Below are positions 54,015 through 62,631 of a stretch of 64,000 nucleotides of DNA, piece by piece. The stretch covers positions 2,542,001 to 2,606,000 of the forward strand of contig NZ_JANUCO010000001.1 in assembly GCF_024807225.1 (NCBI RefSeq), written 5' to 3'. Numbering within the stretch: position 1 is the stretch's first letter; every line of letters starts with the position of its first letter. Source of the DNA: Chryseobacterium ginsenosidimutans. GTDB taxonomy: Bacteria > Bacteroidota > Bacteroidia > Flavobacteriales > Weeksellaceae. Made by a program: the position numbers and the translations under genes. The notes below the pieces were generated by a model. That model made no database searches and was not told where the DNA came from. It saw nothing but the letters and a program-made list of their open reading frames with translations.

Positions 54015-55121
54015 ATGGCAACAAATATTTTTGAAGAAGTACAAATTGGCAACCTTCAATTAAAAAACAGAATTTCTATGGCTCCAATGACAAGAGCAAG
54101 AAACTTTGACGGAATTCCTAACGACGAAAATGCTTTGTATTACGCACAACGTTCCGGAGCAGGATTAATTATCACGGAAGGAACAGCGATTTCAAATACG
54201 GCAAAAGGGGTTTTACATATTCCTGGTTTATATACGAAAGAACAAGTTGAAGGCTGGAAAAAAGTGACAAAAGCAGTGCATGAAAAAGGAAGCTTGATTT
54301 TCACTCAATTGTGGCACGTGGGAAGAGTTTCTCATACTTCAAATCAGCCGGAAGGAAAAGCTCCGGTGGGAGTTTCGGATATTCAGGCAGCAAATTCTTA
54401 CGCTTGGGGATACGATGAAAACGGAAAAGAAGGTTTCGTAATTTCTTCAAAACCGAGAGCATTATCTACTGATGAAGTGAAAGAGGTGGTAAATGATTTC
54501 GCAAATGCCGCTAAAAACGCAATAGAAGCAGGTTTCGATGGTGTGGAAATTCACGGGGCAAACGGATATTTAATTGAACAATTCTTGAATCCTTTTGTAA
54601 ACAACAGAATTGATGAATATGGAGGAAATATCGAGAGCCGTTCAAGATTTTTGCTGGAAGTTGTCGATGCAACAATTGCAGCGGTTGGTCATGAAAAAGT
54701 TGGGATTCGATTGACGCCTTACGGTGGTTTAAACGAGCTTCCTCATTATGATGAAATTGAAGAAACGTATGAGTATTTAGCGAAAGAATTAAAGAAAAGG
54801 AACGTTGTTTATATTCATTTGATGGATCAGAAAACAAAAGGGAGCCACGCTTTACCGGAAGGATTTTTAGAACGTTTCCGTTCTTGGTATGATGGCGTAA
54901 TTATTCTTGCAGGCGGAATGGACAGAGAAAAATCTGAAGACCTGATTAACGCCGGAACGATTGATATTGCCGGATTCGGAGAACCGTTTATCTCAAATCC
55001 TGATTTGGTGGAGCGTTTGCAGAACAATTGGGAACTTACGCCTCCTGATCGAGATCTGCATTACGGTTTAGGTTCACACGGATATACAGACTGGAAAAAA
55101 TATGATGAAGTCTTAGTTTAA
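54015..55121 (+). CDS. Old yellow enzyme-type alkene reductase
   Basis: 368 residues, FMN-dependent TIM barrel. The family marks are NRISMAPMTRARNFDGIPND, GLIITEGTAISNTAKG, FTQLWHVGRVSH, FDGVEIHGANGYLIEQFLNP (the His-Gly-Ala-Asn substrate site), NRIDEYGGNIESRSRF and the phosphate-binding ILAGGMDR...GFGEPFISNPDL. It reduces activated C=C bonds of enones or nitro-compounds with NAD(P)H. Gene order regulator, quinone-reductase type, OYE suggests an electrophile or redox stress response. Confidence 0.95.
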   Translation: MATNIFEEVQIGNLQLKNRISMAPMTRARNFDGIPNDENALYYAQRSGAGLIITEGTAISNTAKGVLHIPGLYTKEQVEGWKKVTKAVHEKGSLIFTQLWHVGRVSHTSNQPEGKAPVGVSDIQAANSYAWGYDENGKEGFVISSKPRALSTDEVKEVVNDFANAAKNAIEAGFDGVEIHGANGYLIEQFLNPFVNNRIDEYGGNIESRSRFLLEVVDATIAAVGHEKVGIRLTPYGGLNELPHYDEIEETYEYLAKELKKRNVVYIHLMDQKTKGSHALPEGFLERFRSWYDGVIILAGGMDREKSEDLINAGTIDIAGFGEPFISNPDLVERLQNNWELTPPDRDLHYGLGSHGYTDWKKYDEVLV

Positions 55122-55134
55122 ATAATTGATTGAT

Positions 55135-55170
55135 AAAACCCCTTAAAAGCATTGTTTTAAGGGGTTTTTT
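55135..55170 (+). terminator. Strong intrinsic terminator after the ene-reductase
   Basis: AAAACCCCTTAAAA and TTTTAAGGGGTTTT form a perfect 14-bp stem with a 6-base loop, followed by more T. Confidence 0.92.
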
Positions 55171-55198
55171 AATAATAATCTGAAATTAACCGAATTAA

Positions 55199-55777
55199 TT
55201 ATTTTGATTTGCTGTTCAGCGTTGTATCAGCAATTTTAGTTAATAATTGATCGCATTTTTTCTCTTCTTCCAGCGTTTGCAACAGAAGTTTCAGGCATTC
55301 CTTTTGTTCCAGAACTTTTGCGTATGCGGCAAGCGTTCCGTAGGTTGCTATTTCGTAATGCTCTACTTTTTGTGAAGCGGCGATAATTCCTGCATCTCTC
55401 ACAGCGCCGGGTTCTGTTTCTTCCATGATGCTTTTTCCTTCATCCAGAAGTCCCTGCATGGCATCACATTTTTTGGCTTGAGCTTTTTTACCCAGTTTTG
55501 CAAAACATTTTTCCAGTCTTGAGACATGTTCTTTGGTTTCAATAAGGTGAGATCCGATTGCTTTTTGTAATTTTTCGTCAGTTGCATTTTTCTGCATTTT
55601 CGGAAGCGTTTTCGTCAAAGCTTTTTCAGCCCAGTAAATATCTTTCAGAGCATCTTCAAAGAGATCATTCAGGTTTTTTGCAGCATCCTTTTTTGCCGGA
55701 ATTTTGGCAGAAGCTTTAGCTGTTGTTTTCCCTGCTGATTTTGTGGTAGACTTCTTTGTTCTCGTTTTAGTTTCCAT
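55199..55777 (-). CDS. DUF892 (YciE/YciF) ferritin-like stress protein with basic N-terminus
   Basis: 192 residues. Residues 1-35 are a Lys/Ala/Thr-rich tail (TKKSTTKSAGKTTAKASAKI) like histone H1-type tails, which suggests nucleic-acid contact. Residues 36-185 are the four-helix DUF892 bundle: LNDLFEDALKDIYWAEKALT, HLIETKEHVSRLEKCF (E..H metal ligands), AASQKVEHYEIATYGTL and LLLQTLEEEKKCDQLL. The bundle belongs to the ferritin-like superfamily and members are induced by osmotic or oxidative stress. The tail is unusual in the E. coli proteins but not rare in flavobacteria. Stands alone. Confidence 0.88.
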   Translation of the reverse strand: METKTRTKKSTTKSAGKTTAKASAKIPAKKDAAKNLNDLFEDALKDIYWAEKALTKTLPKMQKNATDEKLQKAIGSHLIETKEHVSRLEKCFAKLGKKAQAKKCDAMQGLLDEGKSIMEETEPGAVRDAGIIAASQKVEHYEIATYGTLAAYAKVLEQKECLKLLLQTLEEEKKCDQLLTKIADTTLNSKSK

Positions 55778-56255
55778 AATAATTATAATTGGTGATTGTG
55801 ACGAAAGTATTACAACAATAAGACCAATTCTCTTCTATTTCTTTCCGATAAATACCACATTTTTAGGAAAATACAAGTTTTAATTTATGTTAAATATTGA
55901 TTATAAAGTGTTTATTATTATCGTTAAAACATAGTTTTTTGATTTATTTGCTAAATATTCACTAATATTTGAATTTTTTATTTTAAATTTATCATCGTAA
56001 GATTCGTCTTCAAATTGTACCGTTTACCCAAAGTGAAAATAGAATTCATTTAATGATTTTTTCTGTCATTTTGAATATCTGTTTTTCAACCTAAAATATA
56101 GAAGTAAAGAAAAACTTTGCGTTTAAATTCATTTTAGGCATTAAAACGGACAATCAATATTTTTAATTCAGATACTTTCATCATTAAATTTTAAAACGAA
56201 TTATAATAAGGCGGAACCGAAAAGCCAATAGAGTAGGCAAACAAAAAACTAAACC
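55778..56255. other. AT-rich spacer
   Basis: 478 bases without a supported gene. It has TTTGCGTTTAAATTCA-type degenerate repeat text near 56117 and no clear hairpin. Confidence 0.35.
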
Positions 56256-56354
56256 ATGAATTTATCACTTCACCCATCAATAGGTGTTGCCCGATTAGGG
56301 AATCGTACTTCTGGCATTTCTCTATCTCGCGTTACAATCGCAGAACTTTTATGA
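56256..56354 (+). pseudogene. Remnant of a LodA/GoxA-like quinoprotein oxidase (N-terminal 32 codons)
   Basis: This short frame starts MNLSLHPSIGVARLGN and ends at a TGA after 32 residues. The pattern (h)HPxIGVAR(V/L)GN is the N-terminal signature of LodA/GoxA-type amino-acid oxidases that carry a cysteine tryptophylquinone. These proteins have around 650-750 residues, and nothing downstream in any frame continues the match. It is thus a decayed or chimeric fragment. The identification rests on about 12 residues and is tentative. Confidence 0.4.
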
Positions 56355-56423
56355 CTGTTTTTTTCAAATATTTCTTACCCTTAAAATCAATCATTAATTT
56401 AAATATAAACTAAAAAAATAGCT

Positions 56424-57135
56424 ATGAAAAATTTGTTTAAGTACATTTTATTATTAACAATCCCGTTTTTATCAGTTGCCTGTAACTCGGATGACGAAGT
56501 TTTAGATAATAAGATACCTCCTGTTATGACCTTGTTTTACCAAAACGCGGATGCACTTGCTAAAACATACGATCCCAACGGAACGGTAAATCAGGGGCTT
56601 AGAAATGAAGCATTTAATTTGTATAAGCAAGGGAAATGGAGTGAGCTGGAAGTTTTCTTCAAAAATAATAATTTGAATGGAGGATGGCCTCCTGCAAATG
56701 GCGGATATAATGTCATCGACGATGTTTCATTCACTGCAGGACAAAAATTTGACAGATACAGTGGCGCAATTGCCTATACCGGAAACCGGAATTCCTACGT
56801 TGGGAGGAAGTTTTACGAGCCCGATTGTTGATGGGTATACGTATACTTTCAGCCAAAGAGCTTTAAATCTGCCTGAAACATCTTATGATTTTTACTATCA
56901 CATAGATGTTTTGAACAATTTATTACCTTTTACAGGGCAAATTGCAGATGTTATTCCTTGGTTTAATCAAGTTGGAGGCGGAACTCAGACCATGTGGAAA
57001 ATCCCGATCGATCCTATGACAGGTTATCAAAAAACATGGAACAAACTGGCTCAGGAAGGGTATATAAAAGTGACGATCATAAAAAGTCCGAGCGGAAAAT
57101 ATAATAACTTAGCGGGAACAGTGATCCAGAAATAA
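56424..57135 (+). pseudogene. Surface lipoprotein with TNT-type NAD+ glycohydrolase domain, frameshifted
   Basis: The lipobox LSVAC places the lipidated Cys at residue 20; CNSDDE after it resembles the acidic surface-export signal of flavobacterial lipoproteins. Residues from about 90 match the TNT domain: GGWPPANGGYN, GQKFDRYSG, then in the next frame GGSFTSPIVDGYTYTFSQRA, YYHIDVLNN, IPWFNQVGGGTQTMWKIP and LAQEGYIKV. TNT domains of toxins such as mycobacterial CpnT destroy NAD+; the Gln in GGGTQ and the Arg in FDRY are functional there. The shift from frame one to frame two falls between 56761 and 56800 and needs one base fewer, giving 236 residues. The following gene may be its immunity factor. 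Confidence 0.75.
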
Positions 57136-57144
57136 ATAATTTAG

Positions 57145-57564
57145 ATGTATTCAATCTCAAAAAAAATAAGCATTGGTAAGCAAGCTTCTGTCGCAAAAAG
57201 CACTTTCAGTAATGATGAAATTGCCCCATCTGCAGAAGTAAAATTCACTTGTTGTAACTGTGGTCACGAAAATGCAGTTGAAATAATACCTTATGAATCC
57301 GGATTTCCGATTTTTCAAATTTATAATAAAGATAAAGTCTTATCTAAAAATGAATTAATAAAAAATGGATTCGTTACCGAAACAATGAAAAATATGCTTC
57401 ATTTTGGAGAATTGACGGTAAATAATTTACCCACTCTATATTTCGGCACCAATTGCCAGTCTTGTGATTCAAAATACATCTGCGTATTCAGTTATGGAGA
57501 AAAACAGCCGGGATTGACATTGCTTACAATTTCAGGCGTTTGGAAATATGAGGAAGGAGAATAA
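57145..57564 (+). CDS. Small Cys4 zinc-ribbon-like protein, candidate immunity factor
   Basis: 139 residues, no signal peptide, so cytoplasmic. Two CxxC pairs, C36-C39 (in FTCCNCGHEN) and C104-C107 (in GTNCQSCDSK), probably hold one zinc ion. The rest is mixed alpha/beta with no named family that I recognise. It starts 9 bases after the TNT-domain gene and shares its terminator, the usual layout of a toxin gene followed by its immunity gene. Mycobacterial TNT is blocked by the small IFT protein, which is unrelated in sequence as far as I can see. The immunity role is inferred from position only. Confidence 0.55.
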   Translation: MYSISKKISIGKQASVAKSTFSNDEIAPSAEVKFTCCNCGHENAVEIIPYESGFPIFQIYNKDKVLSKNELIKNGFVTETMKNMLHFGELTVNNLPTLYFGTNCQSCDSKYICVFSYGEKQPGLTLLTISGVWKYEEGE

Positions 57565-57591
57565 TATTTACAGATTTTATAAAAATATTTC

Positions 57592-57637
57592 AAAAAAGTT
57601 TCGGCTTCAAATCTTTGATTTGAAGCCGAAACTTTTT
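57592..57637 (+). terminator. Very strong intrinsic terminator
   Basis: AAAGTTTCGGCTTCAAATC and GATTTGAAGCCGAAACTTT pair perfectly over 19 bp around a 3-base loop, followed by T. It ends the toxin-like/immunity-like pair. Confidence 0.93.
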
Positions 57638-57800
57638 ATTAATTAAACTGAAAAAACAACCAAAAAACTTTCAGCTTTTAAAATGGCCGTTTCGCGGTTT
57701 TGTTTGTCCGACTCGACTATTTATTCATTGATTGCCTTTTTCCTGCCCTATACATTTGCATCATAAATTTTAAAAATAATAACAATTTAAATTAAAAAGT

Positions 57801-59084
57801 ATGAAAACAATTCGCAATCAAAAAACAAAATTAGTAACAGGAATTCTGGCGTTTATGGCAATTTCAGGATTTGCACAGATCTCAAACCAAAATATCAAAA
57901 ATGAAATCATAAAGCCTTTTCATGCAAGTGTTTCTAATGACGCTTTAAAAGATCTTCGTCAGAGAATCAGCATGACAAGATGGCCTTCGAAAGAAACGGT
58001 TACAGATCAGTCTCAAGGCGTGAAACTGGATCAGATTCAGAGAATTGTAAAATATTGGGGAACAGATTACGATTGGCATAAAGCCGAAGCGAAATTAAAT
58101 TCATTTCCACAGTTTACAACCAATATCGATGGTTTGGATATTCATTTTATTCACGTCCGTTCAAAACATAAAAACGCAATGCCTTTAATTATTACTCACG
58201 GTTGGCCGGGTTCGATTTTTGAGGTTTTAAAAGCCATCGATCCGCTTACAAATCCCACCAAATACGGCGGAAAAGCTGAAGATGCTTTTGATGTGGTAAT
58301 TCCTTCAATGCCGGGTTACGGATTTTCAGGAAAGCCGACAGAAGCTGGTTGGGGTGTTGAAAAAATGGGACAAGCTTGGGATGTTTTAATGAAACGTTTG
58401 GGATATCATCATTATGTTTCTCAAGGTGGAGATTGGGGAGCGGTAGTTGCCGATGCAATGGGGCGTCAAGCTCCGGAAGGTCTGTTGGGAATTCATGTGA
58501 ATATGCCTGCAACGGTACCCGCAGAAGTTGCCGATATTTTAAAATCTGGAGGAAGTGCTCCTGAAAATTTAACGGAAAAAGAAAAAGCAGCTTTCAATTC
58601 TTTGAATAAATTGTACACAAAAGGTGGCGGTTATGCAGGAATGATGGTCACTCGTCCTCAAACTTTAGGATATGGTCTTACAGATTCTCCGGTTGCTTTG
58701 GCTTCGTTTTTCTTAGATAAATTTAATGACTGGACGTACAGCGGAGGAAATGCCGAAAAATCTTTAACCAAAGATGAAATGCTGGATGATATTACGTTGT
58801 ATTGGCTGACGAATACTGCAAATTCTTCAGCGCAATTATATTGGGAAAACAACAATAATAATTTTAATGTAGTGGAGCAGAGAACGCAGGAAATTAAAGT
58901 GCCTGTCGCGATTACAGTATTTCCGGGAGAGATTTATCAGGCTCCGAAATCTTGGGCAGAAAAGGCATATCCGACTTTACAATATTTTAATGAAGTAAAA
59001 AAAGGCGGTCATTTTGCATCTTGGGAAGAACCACAGCTTTTTGCGGAAGAGCTTCGTGCTGCATTCAGATCTTTAAGAAAATAA
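57801..59084 (+). CDS. Secreted microsomal-type epoxide hydrolase
   Basis: 427 residues with a signal peptide (LVTGILAFMAISGFAQ). An N-terminal EHN domain (about 35-140: IKPFHASVSNDALKDLRQRI, MTRWP) precedes the alpha/beta-hydrolase core: oxyanion HGWPGS, nucleophile Asp in YVSQGGDWGAVVADAM, and the final His in KGGHFASWEEPQ. Such enzymes open epoxides to diols; export suggests detoxification or modification of external compounds. It has its own terminator and no clear operon partner. Confidence 0.92.
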   Translation: MKTIRNQKTKLVTGILAFMAISGFAQISNQNIKNEIIKPFHASVSNDALKDLRQRISMTRWPSKETVTDQSQGVKLDQIQRIVKYWGTDYDWHKAEAKLNSFPQFTTNIDGLDIHFIHVRSKHKNAMPLIITHGWPGSIFEVLKAIDPLTNPTKYGGKAEDAFDVVIPSMPGYGFSGKPTEAGWGVEKMGQAWDVLMKRLGYHHYVSQGGDWGAVVADAMGRQAPEGLLGIHVNMPATVPAEVADILKSGGSAPENLTEKEKAAFNSLNKLYTKGGGYAGMMVTRPQTLGYGLTDSPVALASFFLDKFNDWTYSGGNAEKSLTKDEMLDDITLYWLTNTANSSAQLYWENNNNNFNVVEQRTQEIKVPVAITVFPGEIYQAPKSWAEKAYPTLQYFNEVKKGGHFASWEEPQLFAEELRAAFRSLRK

Positions 59085-59104
59085 ATTAATTATCATAAAA
59101 AATA

Positions 59105-59135
59105 AAAGAGCCACAATGTATAATTGTGGCTCTTT
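59105..59135. terminator. Terminator between convergent genes
   Basis: AAAGAGCCACAAT and ATTGTGGCTCTTT form a perfect 13-bp stem with a 5-base loop, 20 bases past the epoxide hydrolase stop. The minus-strand gene at 59154 also ends here. Confidence 0.88.
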
Positions 59136-59153
59136 CTGAAAGAATATATTATA

Positions 59154-59570
59154 TTAAGATTCGGTGTGTAGTAATCCGTAGTTCATTACAGCAGGTTCTT
59201 TCCCGAAAAGACAAGAGAAAATATTCTGAAATTCATGAATATATTTACATTTTATTGAATTTCCGTAAATCTTCAGCCCTTCAACAATTTTTCTCGAACT
59301 TAAGTCGATATCATACTTAATGAATGTTTCCGGTCTTTCGTATCTAATGCGTTGTTCGGAGGTGTAAGTTCTTGAAAATCCAAATTTTTCCAGCCATTCT
59401 TCAGTAATGTCGATGGGCATTATTGCCTTTGCAGGAACTGAAAAGCTGTGAATATCATTTTCAATTTTTACAAAATAATCTTTCTCATTATCCTGGAATA
59501 TTTCGATAATATTATAAATCTCATTTCTGTATTCCACTAAATTTTTAATTTTTAGATCTGCAACGTTCAT
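59154..59570 (-). CDS. Conserved hypothetical protein of Bacteroidota
   Basis: 138 residues, no signal. The order LRIGN-like opening (NVADLKIKNLVEYRNEIYNI), PIDITEEWLEKFGFSRT, a beta stretch, then IKCKYIHEFQNIFSCLFGKE fits a small family common in Bacteroidota, in which the second motif usually reads VHQLQNLYFALTGEEL. Here that motif is diverged. The function of the family is unknown to me. Confidence 0.7.
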   Translation of the reverse strand: MNVADLKIKNLVEYRNEIYNIIEIFQDNEKDYFVKIENDIHSFSVPAKAIMPIDITEEWLEKFGFSRTYTSEQRIRYERPETFIKYDIDLSSRKIVEGLKIYGNSIKCKYIHEFQNIFSCLFGKEPAVMNYGLLHTES

Positions 59571-60153
59571 AATATTTTGTTTTTGTTAAGGTTATTATTC
59601 TAAAGTGAGTGAATGTTTGGTATTGAAATGTTTGCAAATACTATGCCTTATGGAGTGAATAATATTTAAACTAATGTTAATTTTGACACAGAAAATCGGT
59701 GTAAATGTGTAATAGTCCGTTAAAATAGGAGTTTGGTGGAATTTAAACAGAATTATAGGGATTGGAAATGTGGTACTTGTGTGGTATGTAAATGATTTAT
59801 TTTAATCAATTTTTTGTGATTTATTATTAATTGTCAACAAAAAGAAAGTAAAATAACTCCAACAAAATTAAAATAAAAATATTCCAGGAAATCGCATGAA
59901 GTAAATATCCTGTCCCATTTTCAGCAAATACTCTACGGTAAAACAGTAAAAATTTTATCACATATAAAATCCTTGCGCCTTAAAAACAATTTATTTTAAA
60001 ATTTTGCGTCTTTGCGATTTCCAACCATTAAAATTTGTAATCAAATAAGCAACATCAATATTTATTTAAAAACTTGAAGCATTTGCTTTTAACAATGAAA
60101 ATTATTTTCTGTTTATGTGTATATTTAGATTTCAAAAATAAAATCATTACGCA
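59571..60153. other. AT-rich spacer with degenerate repeat text
   Basis: 583 bases without a gene. TTTTGCGTCTTTGCGATTTC near 60001 belongs to the repeat text found between many flavobacterial genes. No -7 box close to the antiporter start was recognised. Confidence 0.4.
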
Positions 60154-61737
60154 ATGATAGAAAACTTCCCATTTTATTTATCTCTCATTATTGCCATTGT
60201 ATTATTAATTATGTTGGCGAATAAAATAAAAGTGGCATATCCTGTTTTGCTTGTCGTTGCAGGATTATTAATCAGTTTTATTCCCAATATTCCGGTGATA
60301 AGAATCGATCCGGAACTGATATTTATTATTTTTCTTCCGCCTTTATTATATGAAGCAGCTTGGGCAATTTCGTGGAAAGAACTTTGGAAGTGGCGCCGTA
60401 TTATAAGCAGTTTTGCGTTTGTGGTGGTATTTCTTACGGCAACAACGGTAGCTTTTATCGCAAATCATTTTATTCCAGGATTTTCTCTGGCATTAGGATT
60501 TTTGTTGGGAGGAATCGTTTCTCCGCCCGATGCAGTGAGTGCAGGAGCGATTTTGAAATTTGTGAAAGTTCCGAAAAGAATGACCTCAATTCTGGAAGGT
60601 GAAAGTCTTCTGAATGATGCTTCATCACTGATTATTTTTCGTTTTGCCATGATTGCTGTAGCGACCGGACAATTCATTTGGCACGATGCGGTTTTAAGTT
60701 TTTCATGGATGTTAATTGGCGGAATCGGAATCGGATTGCTAATTGGCTGGCTTTTTATGAAAGGGCAAAAAATCCTTCCTACCGATGCGAATATGGATAC
60801 GATTCTTACGATCGTTGCGCCTTATGTCATGTATATTACTGCGGAAGAATTTCACAGTTCGGGAGTTTTGGCGGTAGTAAGTGGGGCACTGCTTTTGTCG
60901 ACTAACAGGAATAATTTTTTAAGCACCTCTTCACGGCTTCGAGGGATCAATGTTTGGGAAAGTCTGGCTTTTGTTCTGAACGGATTGGTCTTTATTTTAA
61001 TAGGACTCGATCTTCCGGAAATTACAGCAGATCTGGAAGGAGTAAGTATTTCTGCTGCGATCGGTTACGGATTATTAATTACTTTGGTTTTAGTCGTTGT
61101 GAGGCTTGTTTCGGCTTATGGAGCAGTGATTATTACATTAATTGCGAGAAATTATATTCCGGTTGCAGACACCAGAAATCCTGGATATAAAATCCCTGCT
61201 CTTCTGGGTTGGACGGGAATGAGGGGAGTGGTTTCTCTGGCTGCAGCATTGTCCATTCCTGTGAAATTATATGAAGGTGGTCCGGATTTTCCTCAACGAA
61301 ATTTAATTCTATTTATCACATTTATAGTCATTCTTACTACGTTGCTGGTTCAGGGTCTTACGTTGCCTTATCTCATCAAAAAAATGAATATGCCTTCTTT
61401 CAACGATCACCTTCCTGATGATGAAGCAGAAGATATGATCCGTCATGAGATGGCAAAACTTACTTTGCAGCATTTGACGGATAATTATAGTGAATTGCTG
61501 GAAAAAAGCTCGTTTTTACAGCAAATTCACGAAAAATGGAGAGGGAAAATGGATGAAGATTCGGATGTGAAGCTTTCCTCCGAAACCAAAACAGCTTATC
61601 TTGATATTCTGAATGCGCAACGAGCTTGGCTTATAGCACAAAATCACGATAAAAAGCAGCATTTCGATGAAGATCTTATCAGAAAGCATCTCATGAAAAT
61701 CGATCTGGAGGAGGAAAGAATCTTATTGGTTCATTAA
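60154..61737 (+). CDS. CPA1-type Na+/H+ antiporter
   Basis: 527 residues. About 12 transmembrane helices occupy residues 1-405 with the family signs IFLPPLLYEAAW, GGIVSPPDAVSAGAI and ILEGESLLNDASSLIIF (the Asn-Asp ion site), GVLAVVSGALLLS and GWTGMRGVVSLAAALSIP. The last 120 residues are a hydrophilic helical tail (EAEDMIRHEMAKLTLQHLTD). It would exchange Na+ or K+ for protons to control pH and salt. Its end overlaps the convergent small gene by 15 bases. Confidence 0.93.
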   Translation: MIENFPFYLSLIIAIVLLIMLANKIKVAYPVLLVVAGLLISFIPNIPVIRIDPELIFIIFLPPLLYEAAWAISWKELWKWRRIISSFAFVVVFLTATTVAFIANHFIPGFSLALGFLLGGIVSPPDAVSAGAILKFVKVPKRMTSILEGESLLNDASSLIIFRFAMIAVATGQFIWHDAVLSFSWMLIGGIGIGLLIGWLFMKGQKILPTDANMDTILTIVAPYVMYITAEEFHSSGVLAVVSGALLLSTNRNNFLSTSSRLRGINVWESLAFVLNGLVFILIGLDLPEITADLEGVSISAAIGYGLLITLVLVVVRLVSAYGAVIITLIARNYIPVADTRNPGYKIPALLGWTGMRGVVSLAAALSIPVKLYEGGPDFPQRNLILFITFIVILTTLLVQGLTLPYLIKKMNMPSFNDHLPDDEAEDMIRHEMAKLTLQHLTDNYSELLEKSSFLQQIHEKWRGKMDEDSDVKLSSETKTAYLDILNAQRAWLIAQNHDKKQHFDEDLIRKHLMKIDLEEERILLVH

Positions 61738-62055
61738 AAAAGTTAAAACTTTCTGCAGATACTCATCTTCTTTTACCACTTTATTGTATGACTGTCGCGC
61801 ATAGACAGGCGAAAGTTCATAGTTTTCCGGTTTAGAATTAATATCATCATTTTCAATATATTGATTCAAATGATGCGTGTATTCTTTGATGAGTTTGTTG
61901 ATTGTTTTTCTTTTTATTTTACAGATCGTATTATTCTTTATCTTTTGTAAAGAATTTAAAATAAACGATTTATCTCCGTGGAAATTAATAATATTTTTCG
62001 TAAACGAAAGATTGTGGTTATCCTGTAATACAGAATGGTCATCTTCAAAAATCAT
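61723..62055 (-). CDS. Small hypothetical protein, convergent with the antiporter
   Basis: 110 residues, Lys/Asn-rich and mostly helical (SLQKIKNNTICKIKRKTINK, IKEYTHHLNQYIEND). No signal, no membrane helix, no family recognised. The start at 62055 is well placed, and there is no longer frame on either strand apart from the 15-base overlap with the antiporter. Coding is probable but not proven. Confidence 0.5.
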   Translation of the reverse strand: MIFEDDHSVLQDNHNLSFTKNIINFHGDKSFILNSLQKIKNNTICKIKRKTINKLIKEYTHHLNQYIENDDINSKPENYELSPVYARQSYNKVVKEDEYLQKVLTFLMNQ

Positions 62056-62102
62056 GATCGTAAAGGTTTTAATGGTTTAAGAATAGTTTCAAAACACTAA
62101 TT

Positions 62103-62186
62103 ATGATAATTTCAGATCAATTGACGGGAATCGAAAACGACTTTCTCGAAAACCTCAGAAGTTTGTCTTTCGGAGAAGTAAAATAG
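62103..62186 (+). CDS. Possible 27-residue microprotein
   Basis: ATG to TAG with balanced codon use (reads ISDQLTGIENDFLENLRSLS). It lies in the spacer after the divergent 110-residue gene. No promoter box is evident. Low support. The remaining spacer to 62563 is AT-rich with nothing recognised. Confidence 0.15.
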   Translation: MIISDQLTGIENDFLENLRSLSFGEVK

Positions 62187-62559
62187 GTTGACATATTCAT
62201 TTATTTTAAGTGGTTGGTGGTGTGAAATTTTTCTAAAAATATTTTTGTTTTGATTTAATTTCTCTACTTCAAATATCTAACCAAAAATTATATTTTTTTT
62301 AAATGTATCGAAAATTTGTAATAAAAAGTACTGAAAATGTAATATTTTGCCTTAATTATAAGTTATCATTGTCAATTTTGTGGTATCTCTTCATTATCAT
62401 TTAATATATAACATCTTAAGATTAGCGTTTTGTTGCGTCTTTTGTTATTTCATTTCAAAACGATGGACCGATTCTAAAAGAGTAATAGGTAAGGTTGAAA
62501 TTACCACTGTTTCCCTTTAGAGACTTCAACCTTTCTTTGGCTAATCCGAAAATTAATTT

Positions 62560-62593
62560 AACTAAAAAATAAAACCTCCCTGATCAGGGGAGG
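62560..62593 (-). terminator. Terminator of the DUF1349 gene
   Basis: On the minus strand CCTCCCCTGA and TCAGGGAGG form a stem with one bulge, followed by TTTTATTTTTTAG. It lies about 40 bases after the stop. Confidence 0.8.
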
Positions 62594-62631
62594 CAAATAA
62601 AAATTGACTTTATATTGAGTTTAACTTCAAT

